The notes beneath the pieces are model-generated. The model was not told the DNA's origin and did no database searches. It saw only the letters and a list, made by a program, of their open reading frames with translations. The position numbers and the translations under genes are program-made. A stretch of 64,000 bases of DNA, taken from contig JAYKYS010000004.1 in NCBI GenBank assembly GCA_036924285.1, positions 24,894,001 to 24,958,000 of the forward strand. The letters are read 5' to 3'. Below are positions 8,497 through 19,573 of the stretch, in pieces (the first letter of the stretch is position 1; each line of letters opens with the position of its first letter). Source of the DNA: Asterella californica. Taxonomy: Eukaryota > Streptophyta > Marchantiopsida > Marchantiales > Aytoniaceae.

Positions 8497-9869
8497 TGTC
8501 GCACCATTTGGCGGCTACATGCTTGACTTCTACTCCGACGCTTAGGTTTGGTAGTTCTAGAAGTTAGCTCATATTACTTCTAGTCTTTTATGTATATGTT
8601 TGACACCTTTGCATACGGTGTTAGCACTATTTTGAGTCCTAGTAGGCTGATAGTATGTTAGTTATCTTGTTCAAGCATTTGTGCGCTTGTGCAAGTGACT
8701 TCTTACTTGTCTATGACGTTCAATGTACATAACTTAGGGTTTCCATGCTGATAGTGGTTTGAGCTCATGGGTTGTACTTACTTGTCGCCCATGCACGCTT
8801 TCTAGCTAATTTAAGTTATTTTTCAGGGCTATGTGTCATTTTAGGTAGTTTAAGTTTTACGCTGGCACTCTAGGGGGCTTGACGTGGTAGCCTATGAGTG
8901 TAGATAAGTTACCAGGTAGTTTAAGGCACAAAAGGACAGTCAAGTGGAGCTATGAACTCCCATTGGTCCATTTTTGTCTTTTGTAAAACTCTAAGTTTAG
9001 AAACAGAGCTCTAGAGGAGAGTTCGAGCAATTGGTGAGGTATCTTCGAAATCTGAGAACACAGGAAGAGAGAGCTCGTCGTGCCAAGCACTGTCAGTGAA
9101 ATTTTTGCTCGATTTGGATCAATAAACAAGGAGTTATGCCCAATTGAAGTTCGGATTGTGTCAAAACTGCATCACTTTTGTTGATTTTGGGGTTTTCGGT
9201 GCCAATTGCAGCAGAATTGAGGAAATCACTTCAAAACTTCGTGGTTGCGTTCACTGTCAGGAGGGCTACGACTGTCCAAAAAGTTTCGAATCATTTGAGT
9301 AACTGAGTAATTCAGGGCGGCCGCTGAAGCAGAGGGGGTCTGAAAAGCTCTTAATCTAGAGCAGCGACTTTAGAGAAGGAGATCTGGAGTTCTACAAACA
9401 TTCAGGAGTCCCAACTTCACAGGGATGTTCAGCATCCTGTAGACTTCAAATACTGTGAGAAGATTTGAAATTCATCGAGCCAATTCTCTGTTCTATGTCT
9501 GAATAGCTGTCTAGGTACCAGAAATTGCCATAATTCTCTTATTCAGAACTTTTCTGTTCATATCTCCGTGTCAGAATTTGATCTCAGGTTGAAACTTCGT
9601 CTGTGAGTTCAGTAGTACCTCATTTGCATGTAGGGGAAGTTTAGAGGTCTAAACCTTCATAGTTTTCCTCTCTTTGAGTGTCAAAGTTCACCGCTTAAGC
9701 CTATTACTACCAGTGAGACCTAAATTTCGCTTTTTGAGCATATCAGAGGATCCTACACTCCTGTGTGAGTGTTTATAGCTCCTGTTGTGACCTGAAAGCC
9801 AACCTCTTGAGTAAACAACCACAGCCAGAAGCCCGGCGCTTTCCTAGGTAGACGGATCACACTCCGACA
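8497..9869. mobile_element. solo LTR inserted in the DNMT gene (TSD ACGT)
   Basis: TGTCGCACC...CTCCGACA is flanked by ACGT at 8493-8496 and 9870-9873. Removing the insert plus one ACGT rejoins the methyltransferase frame exactly. It is related, in inverted orientation, to 32752-34077 and to the fragment 61404-61996. It has no coding content that I can support. The termini form a short inverted repeat, TGTCG/CGACA. Confidence 0.88.
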
Positions 9870-10226
9870 ACGTGAGATCCTGCGCCCCCAGCAGCAAAAT
9901 GTCTGACGGTAATGCTTGCTAGTATCCTCTAACGGCTGATATAGACAACAACTCAGGATATCTCTGCGTCAAACGTGCCACGTGACGCAATGAGATGCGT
10001 CTTGCGACCTCATCTCTCTCCACATACGAGTATCGCTGTACTTGTATTGCCTGCAATACTGCAGCCAAACTTGTGCTGATCCCTCCAAACAGCTCAAGCA
10101 CACACACACCCTCCTTTGGATACTGCCATGCAATGAGAGTCGTATCCAACGGTGTTAAGGTCGTAGGGCCAGTAACAAGAACACCCCGATGTTCTTCTAC
10201 TGGCGGTACAAATGCTTCACTCCAAG
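9870..10226 (-). pseudogene. cytosine-C5 DNA methyltransferase, N-terminal third (motif I)
   Basis: This frame contains the S-adenosylmethionine-binding motif I as Val-Leu-Glu-Leu-Phe-Gly-Gly-Ile-Ser-Thr near 10095. An acidic Tyr-Val-Glu-Arg-Asp follows at the motif II position (near 10030), then the Arg-Tyr-Pro-Glu-Leu-Leu-Ser segment. A stop precedes it at about 10229. One in-frame TAG lies at about 9919-9921, immediately before CAG, and looks like a CAG to TAG change. The frame continues into the solo-LTR target site and, past the insert, into motif IV. Upstream, the protease-to-DNMT linker (10230-10520) is open only in pieces. Confidence 0.87.
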
Positions 10227-10229
10227 CCT

Positions 10230-10520
10230 ACTGCACTAACCGATCAGCATACTGCTGCAACTCTCTGCTCGAACTCCAAAGTGGAACATCCAAGACAGAT
10301 GGTACTAACGTAGACATGCTAGGCATGTCCTCCAACTCCTCAAAGACCGGAGTATCCTTCGTATGGGCATTGCCCTCTAACAACTCGCCAGACCAAGTGA
10401 TGCAAACTGAACCTTGCAATGGATGCCATCGTCTCTGATGTAAGCTCCGTTGTCCCATCTCTAGCACTGAATCGCACTGGTAAGCGGTTCACTCGTCCCT
10501 CATCGGACTGCCAACCCAGT
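10230..10520 (-). pseudogene. linker between protease and DNMT of the gypsy polyprotein
   Basis: Short open pieces in more than one frame cover this interval (for example 10467-10228), without a recognisable domain. Position alone suggests the polyprotein segment that joins the protease to the methyltransferase. At least one frameshift is needed to connect the two. Confidence 0.35.
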
Positions 10521-10719
10521 CTATAAGATGCTGTCTCCGCCCAATAATCTTACAGCACCTCCAACCAATACATCATAAGACTCCGCGGCTGTAACGATAG
10601 CCTTGGTCTTCACCATGGAGCCATCCATGGGATGATCTGGTCGAACTCTCATCGTCAGCAACTCGCGTGTCATGTGTAAAGTTGTACCTCCTGATCCTCC
10701 TAGAGATGTCTGTAGCTGG
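10521..10719 (-). pseudogene. pro: retropepsin, C-terminal half
   Basis: The frame contains Gln-Thr-Ser-Leu-Gly-Gly-Ser and later Ala-Glu-Ser-Tyr-Asp-Val-Leu-Val-Gly-Gly, the usual C-terminal region of this gypsy protease type. Its N-terminal half lies 3.76 kb away at 14484 and beyond. The junction of both halves is precise once the intervening element and one GCTGG repeat are taken out. Confidence 0.7.
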
Positions 10720-13700
10720 TGTAGTGACGCAAGACTACTCCTTTTGCCCATTTAGTATACAAGATATCGTTCCCACAGAGGATTTACGCAAGTAACGCTG
10801 CCCTAAGTTCTAAGATCTGTTCAAACACACAAACACACGGGTTTTGCCTAAAATCCCGTCTTCTCACAAAACCACGCGTCTTTCAGATACGTCAAAAGGT
10901 ACTCTGGATCCAAACAAACAACTACTAACTAAAATATCACACAACTATTCACAGAGAAGCTCGAGAAGACGATCTTCTTGCTTCCATGTTGCTTCTTCCG
11001 GTCTTCTCGATACCGTCTTCCCGAAGCGATTCTCGTCTTCTAGAGAGTCAGCTCGTCTTCTCGCACCTCCAGAAGATGGTACTGCTTCGCAGAAGTCGAC
11101 TAGCACGGCTGTTACATCTTACTCTCACACTCACATTACAACGGGTTAGATCAATCACAGGGTGTATGCCCCCTGTAGCCTTCCCAGGCTTCTGCCTACG
11201 GAAGTGATCTTCTTGCAGCACTACAACGACATTCACCTTCACGGAAGCTCAATAGAAGTTTCGGAAACTCACTAGAAGAAGGTAAGAAGATGGGGAAGAT
11301 GGAGGAAGATGAGGAAGAAGAGAAAATCCAAACAAGAGGAAAACAACATGGAAAGAGGAAATTAAGATTCCGACAGGCTTCTAGTCCGGATCCTGACTAA
11401 CAAGCCATCCCTGCTTGTAATAGTTTGGGGAGGAAGACAACAAACGTGTGTACAGTTGCACCGTCTTCTTCTCGAGGATGTCGTCTTCTGTTGTGGAAGA
11501 AGGCTTCTTTCTTCTTCACTTCTCTGCTCTGACTACTCTGTCTTCTGGGATCCCTTACCCATAAGACCGTTCGTACGTAGATCCCAAGTGCTCTACTGAA
11601 CGAGCCAAGCTACACTTCCACAACTGCTGACAAACACCGCCACTCAAGGAGAACACTTCTCATGCATAATTGGGAGTGAATTCAAGACAATCCACCACCC
11701 AGAAGACATGAACAAAGCTTCTGCACTCAAATAAGAAATCCATTCCTCGAGAAGAAGTCACATTGGCATTGGGAAGCTCACTCCCTCTACTTCCTGCTCC
11801 TACTCCTCGACACATCAGTCTAATCAGCAGGTCTGCACGAGGATGCCGTTCCCTGCTCCTAGACTGTCCACTACTCATCTACATCTCTGAATCGCTGCTG
11901 GTGGTAAGAGAATGCAGACTTCTTCCTGCGTTATCTCCTTATTCCAACATCGAGTGTAGTGTACACTGTGTACCTCTAGTGTCTAATCTGTCTCTTGCAC
12001 CGAAAAATCTAATGTGTGTGCAGGAAGTCAGTTTCTTCGAAGACTCCCATGTGTGTCTAATCTGTCTGCACCGTAAGATTGGTATGTGTGTGCAAAACTC
12101 AATTCTCCACACAGGTCTAATGTGCTATGAGTCTGCACCGTAAAATGTTGGTGTTTGTGCAGAACTCCTAATTCCTACTCTGTGATCCTACTTAACCATC
12201 TGCCTTGAGATGCAGAGAGAATCCCCTCCAATCTTCGACTGCAATCAGGGAGGGATGGGCACCGTCAGAAGATTGCCACCTCACATGCAAAAACGGTTCC
12301 CCTTTCCTAATTAGCAATCTGGTTGTTTACCCTGCGCTGCCTACTCTGCCACATGGTCACTGATCTAAAATTAAATTGGGCATGTCTTTTCCTAATATAG
12401 CATATTGGGCACTTACTAAGTTTGGACAAGCTCATGATCCTCTGGGCTTTGCTTATCTATTCTAATGGCTCGAATGCCATTTTCATCTGATCTATTCCTA
12501 CCTGAACTACTTAAATCGGCTTCTGATAGACTGGGAAGCCCTGTAATTACCTCGGGTGTCGCTGAGGTGGCCTCCTCCTCCACGTTCATCGCTGGCTCTG
12601 CTGCTGCTGCTTCGGAAGACAGAAGCGTCTTCTGTGAAGCTGGGTTGACTTGTGCTTCCTCGCTCTTCTGGAGGACTAGTTCGACACTGGGAGCCATGGT
12701 GACCTCATAAGGGTCCAGGGAAGTCGCTTCCTCCACACGGAATACCTGGGAAGACGGCTCGTCTTCCTGTCTTCCAGAAGACATCTTGTCTTCCAGGGTG
12801 TCTTCCAGGGTCTTCTCGGCTTCCAACGCTGTCACTACCAAGTGCACAGCGAGGTCGAACTCCTCCTTCTCCAAGTCTGATCTTGTCGATGATGCTGGTG
12901 CTTGGGAAGACGTGTTTACTGATGGCGGGATCAAGGGAAGACCATAGAGCGTCTTCACTCCCTCTATCTGCCGGCCCAAGTACCTGAACATACTCTCCTT
13001 GCACTCCACAAACATTGCTTTGGACTCCTCGTTCCACTCTCTAGCTAAGGTAAGGAGCTTCCTACCCGCGGTGAAGTTAAACTTCTTCCGAAGTGCCTCC
13101 ACCGAGTGAGCTAGTAACCCCTGCGCACGGACTTCCACTGCTTCTCTCTGAGTCTTCTCGGCCGCAACTTGCGCTTCTGCGGCTTCCCGCAGAGTTTTCC
13201 ACATCGTCTTCTCTTCTGCAAGGGCGGTGAGCTTATCCCGTACTCGCAGAACCTCCTGGTCACGCTGCTGTAAGCGCGCCTGCAACTCCTGGTTGCTCTT
13301 CTTCAGCTGCGCTAACTCCTTGGAAGAAGTGACGTACTTGCTATGAGTCGAAGGCTCGGTCCTTCCCTAAGTCCTCACAGTATAGCTTCCTCTCTCAGAA
13401 GACGAATCTAGTCTTCCAGAAGACAGCTACTCCGTCTTCTGAGATTCTAACAATGCTTCCTAAGTAGCGCTCGTCTTCCGAGCTGTATCAAATCAATCCT
13501 AACTAAGCAAGGCTTCGCATGGATTCCTAAGAAGACAACCCACCTTGCATTACATCATGCTTCCTAACAGAAGATACAAGATATGCGAGAAGTAGAGTAT
13601 AGGAAAGGTTCAGAAGATGGTTGCGGGCTCCTGCGGTGACAGTGGCCTCTGGGAAGACACCCGGGACAGTTTCCGATTCAATAACGTTCTCGGAAGACCT

Positions 13701-14483
13701 CCCGAAGTCAGGTTTCCCTTCACAGGTCTCACTTGCCTTCTGCTCCCTACACGCAATCTATCATCACAACAGACTTAAGACATGTGCACTCTGTTCTTCT
13801 GACTTCTCACCTCTCATACGCACTCAGAAGAAGCTTGCTGCTCGGTGGGAAGACAGGACCCTCGATCCTTCTCTCCAGATTCTGCCAACAAGTCTTCTCA
13901 CGACTCTCTCCTAAGTTTGGGAAGAAGAAGGAATGGCTGCTATGGGTCGGACAGAAGAGACCCGAAATGGACCCTCACGTCTTCTCGCTCATTTTGCCAG
14001 TCTTTCCTGTCTTCTAGTCTCTCTAGGAAGATGTGGATTTGAGAAGCTAGGAAGATCAAGAGGCACAGGCCTAGTTCCCGTCTTCCGAGTTCTCGAAATA
14101 ACAAAACAACTCACCAAGCCACTCAGGATTCGTACCAAGTCTCTCTGAACACCAAAGCAAAGCAAATCCACTCTTGATACGAATTGTGTACAGTCGACTT
14201 CCGAATACAGTCAGGCGTCTGAAGCGTCTTCCGAAGACAGTCTTCCGAAGATGTTCCAATCTTCCGAAGCGTCTTCCGTCTTCCGCCGTCTTTCGGGAAG
14301 ACGTTTCCTGAAAGACGGTCGTCTTCCAAAGAAGTCAGCTTCTTATTACAAAAAGCTCATAAGATCATCTTCCTGCTAAGGAAGCCGTGATCTTAAGTAA
14401 CAACGCTTCTTCAGTTATACAAACAAGTTATTAATCTTAAAAATTTCAAAAATTCGTGAATCCTGTAATTTGTGGGCACCACA
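10720..14483. mobile_element. 3764-bp GAAGAC-rich insertion in the protease gene (TSD GCTGG)
   Basis: TGTAGTGACGC...GGGCACCACA is flanked by GCTGG at 10715-10719 and 14484-14488, and removal restores the protease frame. The TG...CA ends and 5-bp TSD indicate an LTR-type element. However, I see no terminal direct repeats, so it may be a very large solo LTR or a large non-autonomous derivative. Its composition is extraordinary: GTCTTC/GAAGAC occurs by eye about fifty times on both strands, where one to two are expected. It encodes one long minus-strand ORF (12416-13377). Confidence 0.8.
12416..13377 (-). CDS. coiled-coil protein of the GAAGAC-rich element, unknown function
   Basis: An open frame of about 320 codons (first ATG at 13285, 289 residues) has no recognisable enzyme domain. 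Residues 1-60 are Gln/Arg/Glu-rich with heptad-like Leu/Val spacing (Leu-x2-Arg-Asp-x-Glu-Val-Leu-x-Val-Arg), typical of a coiled coil. A Phe-Asn-Phe-Thr-Ala-Gly-Arg-Lys-Leu-Leu segment and a Tyr-Gly-Leu-Pro-Leu-Ile-Pro-Pro segment sit in the middle. The C-terminal half is acidic and Ser/Glu-rich. It resembles the coiled-coil leader or capsid-like ORFs found in some plant LTR derivatives, but that is a guess. The frame stays open upstream of the ATG to about 13377. It is the only substantial ORF in the insert, and GAAGAC words also occur inside it. Confidence 0.5.
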
Positions 14484-15111
14484 GCTGGAACGGACATCTC
14501 TCCACTACAGACTTTCTCAAACCTAGATCGATACACGCCGCCTTCCCAACATCAACGGTTGGGCTCCAGAATCTAACAACACTTTCTACGGTCGATACAC
14601 CTTCTCTGAAGGTGCCACCAAACAGAAGAAACCACTTCTGTTGTCCAAAAACACCACACCTGGTGCCAATCGAGCACGGTCAATTGCTGGTCTAGCTGGT
14701 AACTCATCTAGCCTGACAGCCGTCGCTTGCCAAGTACCACTAGTAGCTATCCTGATCTTCGATTCCATGGACACATCTACCGCCTCTTGCTGAACCACCT
14801 CAGCACTAGAGGTAACCACATCTCTCACTGAACGTGGCTACCAGCTGGAACATTGGAGCCAAGCTGACTCTCAATGTCCTCATATCCGTGGCTGAAAATA
14901 GTGAGGCTCGCAAAACTACTGTAGCCGCCCCCAACATCGAGTTCAACGTCGCATCCACAGACGTCGAGGGTTGACTCGCATTATCCTCACTCTTGGATGT
15001 CGATGCCTCCAACTCCACTGCACCATCGGTAGGTCATTTAGGAATCATAGAAGTGGTCCTCAATGCCTCTGATAGCGTGATTGATTGAGGAAGTCTGGCC
15101 TGTCCAACTCC
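14484..15111 (-). pseudogene. pro: retropepsin N-terminal half and gag-pro linker
   Basis: The aspartic protease active site is visible on the minus strand at about 14558-14580 as Leu-Leu-Asp-Ser-Gly-Ala-Gln-Pro-Leu-Met-Leu-Gly. It is followed by a Cys-Pro-Phe-Gln segment that ends at the insertion point of the GAAGAC-rich element. Upstream pieces (15018-14806 and 14828-14586) are open in different frames and Ser/Thr-rich, with no domain. Frameshifts separate the protease from gag. Confidence 0.72.
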
Positions 15112-15113
15112 AC

Positions 15114-16562
15114 TTAGTCCAACTCCACTGACGCACCTCGTGGCTCAAAGATACGTATTGCACTCCGAGTCACTACCGTAGATGTCTCAATCTGCACCAC
15201 ACCAGCCATGAAGTCGAAGTCATCTCCTTCTCCTCCATAAGACGTGGAAGCTTCTGTTCCACCAGATCTCCGCTGAGGCATAGCCATACTAGTTATCCTC
15301 TGCTCCAACTGCTCAATCCGAGCAGCCATACCTGCTTCTGACGTCGTAGCAGGCGGTGGACCAACTGGTCCTCTCCTAGATGCTAGACCTCTACCTCCAG
15401 CTCGACCACCACGGCTTCTCTGAGCTCCTCCGCCTCGTCCACAATCAGCCTTCCCTTGCCGTAGCTCGGGATGGAGATCAAAACAACAATCACTACTGTG
15501 ACCTGGTCGCCCGCAATGCTCACACTGCCTAGGCACTGCTTGAGACGTCCCATATGTCTCCTAACCACCTCTCCTTTGTGGACAGTCATTCTGTTGATGA
15601 GGACCATCACAAGTCGAGCAAGGACCTGCTTGTTGCTGACTAGAGAAGGACAGCATGAGCTTCTGCCCACTAGATCCTCCAGCACCTCCATGAGATCGTG
15701 AGTGCTCAGCACGATCCTTACCACCACCACCACCACGCTGTTGCGTAGCCTGTGATCCTCGAGAAAAGGAGGTCGTCCCATGTGATGCATCTCTGCTGAA
15801 CCCAGCAGTCACCACTCTCTCCTCTATCATGTTGAGCTCAATCCGCTCAGCCAAACCAAAGACAACCGCTAATATCGGAGCGGTGTCTCTAAAGAGAGTG
15901 ACATCTCTGACTCTCTTACGCAGCTCCCGATCTAGTATCCCATACCAGAACTGGACTGCCTGTGCTTCTGTCACCCCTTGAGTACCGCTGATCAACCACC
16001 TCATGCGAGTAAACATCTCGTGTAGGCTCTCTCCAGTCTTCCGGTGGAACTCCTACAGACTCTTCAACTTGTCGGTCTGCACACCCTGATAATTCTTCCT
16101 CAAACAGTGAAAGAACTGAATCACAGGGTTAAACTCTGGTGGTATCCCGCTCGCACTACCACCTGCTCCACTATTAGTGGACGCACCGCTGGTAGTAGAG
16201 ATTCCGCCATCCGTGGATGTACCACTACTACTGGCACCAGACCTCGTAGGTGCTACGCCTCCTGAAACTGCATCAGTAGTGATAGAAACATAGTTGGGAG
16301 ACCAATGTTGTCTCCACAACTCAATCTCAACACTGTAGCGCTTGAACTCGTGATAATCGTCCATCGGTTGTCCCTCCAAGTGCTGAAACAAACCCTTCCA
16401 CGTCATGAAAGATGTGAACAACTGTGGGTTCCGCATCTGTTGCAGATCGCACCAACTGTCGAACTCCTGGATGAAGTCATCCAGCTCAATGGTACCCACC
16501 TTACCCAAGTAACGTCGAGGCCCTTTCGTGGCCCCATAGATCTCGTCCATGTCCCACAACAA
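15114..16562 (-). pseudogene. gag: gag of the DNMT gypsy, two zinc knuckles
   Basis: One frame of 483 codons runs from 16562 to 15114 and is broken only by TAG near 16053 and 15561. The N-terminal half is the capsid-type Retrotrans_gag region (Trp-Cys-Asp-Leu, Phe-Met-Thr-Trp-Lys-Gly-Leu-Phe, Ala-Val-Gln-Phe-Trp-Tyr-Gly). A Gly/Ser/Thr-rich spacer lies at about 16250-16130. Two knuckles follow: Cys-x2-Cys-x3-His-x4-Cys near 15610-15575 and Cys-x2-Cys-x4-His-x4-Cys near 15525-15480. After these come Arg/Gly-rich basic segments. It would form the particle core and package RNA. It is preceded by a 332-nt leader next to the 5' LTR. Confidence 0.82.
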
Positions 16563-16894
16563 AGATGTGACGACACTAGACTCACCACCAAAAAATGCAC
16601 TGTCTGCGTCTTACTCGTCCTCTGGAACAACCAACGGCAATGGTGTAGGTCGTCGGTACCTCACCCCACTCTGTGTATACCCACTGTCCGAGAAATCTCC
16701 ACCAGAACCTCCCGAGAACTCCGTGATGATAGAATCTCACGGACACACTCTCTAACCAGAATGTTGAATCCTCGTCACCACCGTAACTACAACTTGCCTA
16801 TCCCCGCTCCTACTGAGCTCACCTATCTCCTACTAGGACAGTCAAGATAAGAGCAACCTGTACCTGCCATCACCACAAGCAACCTCTCACGATT
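16563..16894 (-). other. leader of the DNMT gypsy, no recognisable primer-binding site
   Basis: These 332 nt lie between the 5' LTR end (ACCAACA on the minus strand) and the first gag codon. The bases right after the LTR, AATCGTGAGAGGTTGC, do not match the initiator-Met tRNA site used by the other elements here. I cannot assign the primer. Confidence 0.4.
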
Positions 16895-17436
16895 TGTTGG
16901 TCGTCACTCCAACTGCATCGTGAGAGAAACAAAAGTAGTCTGACTGGTCATCACTCCAGCTTCACTACCGACAGCACACTAGAGTGAACTCACTTTGGAA
17001 ATCAAGCGCAAACACAAGCAAACGCGGCGCACAAACAAGAAGCAGAATATGGAGGGGTTCCAACCACAAGAAGTCCAAACGAGAACCCTCCACACTCAAA
17101 CATTCACATAAAGAGAAACCCAGCCCCACCCGGACTGACCCGTCTTCTTCAGTGACCACATGCACAATATATGATCACCGACTGTCATAACCTGCACCTA
17201 AGGTCACTAACTAGATGTCCATATCTCTAGTAGCTCTAAAAATATCAACGTGATAGCTCTACTAGCTCATCCAAGACAACTGCCACCAATTGCCTCCATA
17301 CGCGTCTTTACGGTACAGGCAAACACTAACACAACAGCAGCTTCTCCCTAGTACTCTGGGGTCGCCTTACCACTCCTCTAGGAACGTGCGAGCAGGTCTC
17401 CTACTATCTTAAACCAGCCCCTAAGTACTTGCACGC

Positions 17437-19457
17437 TGTCGTGTCGTGGACCGGCTCCTACCTGAAATTCAAACTTCGATGCTTGTCACTCTAAAGTCAC
17501 TCATGAGAAGACAAGCTAGGCCCCAGCTTACGGGTTTTTGGCACATTCTCAGCTCTCCATTTTCATTGCATAGATGGGTAGAGCTCCTTGTCAGCTTTCC
17601 ATAGGCACTTTGTCTACTTCGTTTGGACGCCTAGTGGAGAAGTTACAGGACTCGAAAGATGGAGAAAATAAGCTAGGCCCCAGCTTACGGGTTTTTGACA
17701 CCACTTCGGATCTTCATTTTTATCGCACCAGTGGATAGAGCTCCTTGTCAGCTTTCCATAGGCACTTCATCTACTTCGTTTGGACGCCTAGTGGAAAAGT
17801 TACAAGACTCGAAAGATGGAGAAAACAAGCTAGGCCCCAGCTTACGGGCTTTTGGCGCAACTTCGGATCTTCACTTTCATCACATAGATGGGTAGAGCTC
17901 GTTGTCAACTTTCCATGGGCATCTTGTTTACTTCGTTTGGACATCCAGAGAAGAAGTTATGCGATTCGAAAGAAGGCAAAATCAAGCTAGGCCCCTAGTT
18001 ACTTGCTAACTGGGTATTTAGGGCTTCAGGCGTTATATCAAAGACGCAAGGGGTCTGCTTCTTATAATTCAGGAGAGAACTGTACGTACAGAGACTGTTG
18101 CAAGGGGGGTGCTTAAAGGGCTAGCTTGCGCTTGCGACCTGTCAACGGACGGTTCGGGAGATTTAGGAGTCCAATGCAAGCGCGCAAGGCGTCGTTGGGT
18201 TCAGATCTGTGCAGGCTACACACTGGTTCAAACGGTTTGCGAAGAGACGGATCGAGGGTTGTGTTCTGAGGGAAATTGAGACGCAGGAAGGAGATTTGGA
18301 GTTTTCAGTTACCTGTGAAGGAGAGTTGGACCGTTCGGGCCGTTCCGGAGTCCAAACTTGCTGTCCTTGGATCCATCGGGATCAGAACACCGAGTTCTAC
18401 AGGAAATTGAAGACGATACCAGTTTTCATCGGGCGGTTTGGAAGTTCTGAGTGAAATTGACTCGCAGAGAAGCGCTTACATCAAATTTTCGTTCACCTGC
18501 GATCTGAGGTTGGGTTGTTCTTCGCGATAGGTGAGCCAAGCTCTTTGTTCTTGGTGCCTATGCGATCAGAGAGTCTTCATCTACTCATAGGAGAAGACTA
18601 TACGTGGATTGGATTGTTGGTTTCGGTGTGATGAGCGAGTTTGAGCCGCAGGGAGTCGATTTACGTCACTTTTTTGCAACCTGCGACCAAATTTCTCAAG
18701 TGGTTTTGCAAGGGGAACTCCAAACGACTTGTTTGGAGTCTCGTTGGGTTCAGGGTAGCTAGATCTATCTGCCAGCGAAGACAGTTATCAGTTTAGACGA
18801 TCCGTTTGTGCGGTGTGTGCGGTTTTAAGCCGCAGAGAGGAATTTTTGAAAGTTCAGTCACCTGCGACCGAAAATCGGCGATATCTCGGCTGATGGGAGT
18901 CGGATCTGAAAGTTTCTTGGGTTAACGGAGTCAGCGGAGGAGACCCTATCGACATCTGAAGTCCGTTCAGCGAAAGGAGGAAGCTCACAGATAGATCTTT
19001 TTCGGTTTCTTCGCTACGGGTTTTGTTCTTTTGAGTTCGTTAGAGTTCTGGTTGGCTGTATACAGCTTGTGATAGCTAGCTTTAGCTAAGAGCTTATACA
19101 TGGATGTGGTTTGGACTTGGGTTTGGATCGCGTGGTACTGCTGTGGCTCTGGTTGTTAGCAGAGAAGTTTCTCTTGCTTTGAGCTACGCTTCGGCGATTT
19201 CGGGCTAGGGTTGCGATTCAGGGGTTTGTTTTAGGGCTTCTGAAGCAGGTTACGGACTGCTCAGGTCTGGTTATCGATTTTGTACTGTTAGGAGAAAGAA
19301 CCGGCAGTGTACATACATTTGGGAGTGGTATATATCGCAACATTCTTTTTCGTGGTTGTTCTTCTCTGTCTTGTCTCTGTTTCAGCACACAATATCTCCA
19401 CAGCCAGGAACCTCGCGTTTTCCTGGACATCCTTCACGTAAAACGTCCGACGCGGCA
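17437..19457 (+). mobile_element. 2021-bp solo LTR (TSD ACGC)
   Basis: TGTCGTGTCGTGG...GACGCGGCA is flanked by ACGC at 17433-17436 and 19458-19461. The empty site is visible in the other LTR copy at about 5731-5737. Its last 275 bp (19182-19457) match 63080-63360 in inverted orientation, so a second copy of this LTR family lies at the right end of the window. It has a three-unit 157-bp tandem array near its start and no supportable gene. Confidence 0.88.
17513..17983 (+). repeat. three 157-bp tandem repeats in the solo LTR
   Basis: Units start at 17513, 17670 and 17827 with AAGCTAGGCCCCAGCTTACGG; a partial fourth start is at 17984. The three periods are each exactly 157 bp despite many substitutions between units. 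Repeats near the start of an LTR often act as U3 enhancer modules, which is inference here. Confidence 0.93.
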
Positions 19458-19504
19458 ACGCATCTCTGTAAGACACCAAGAGCTATTGGTCTAGTGGTAC
19501 AACC

Positions 19505-19573
19505 AAAGCTAAGACTACAGAGTTAAGCGTCCAAGTCTAGAAATAGTGTTGGGATGGGTGACCTACTAGTTTT
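19505..19573 (+). other. 5S rRNA-like sequence in the 5' LTR copy
   Basis: AGTTAAGCG at 19521-19529 and GGATGGGTGACC at 19552-19563 have a spacing of 22 nt, the same as in the other LTR copy and the spacing I know for plant 5S rRNA. Here a TTTT run follows soon after (about 19571), which could end a pol III transcript; the other copy lacks it. Confidence 0.7.

Noticed and set aside
15471..15701. Plus-strand Thr/Arg-rich ORFs in 15.4-16.9 kb
   Set aside because: They are shadows of the minus-strand gag with its zinc knuckles.
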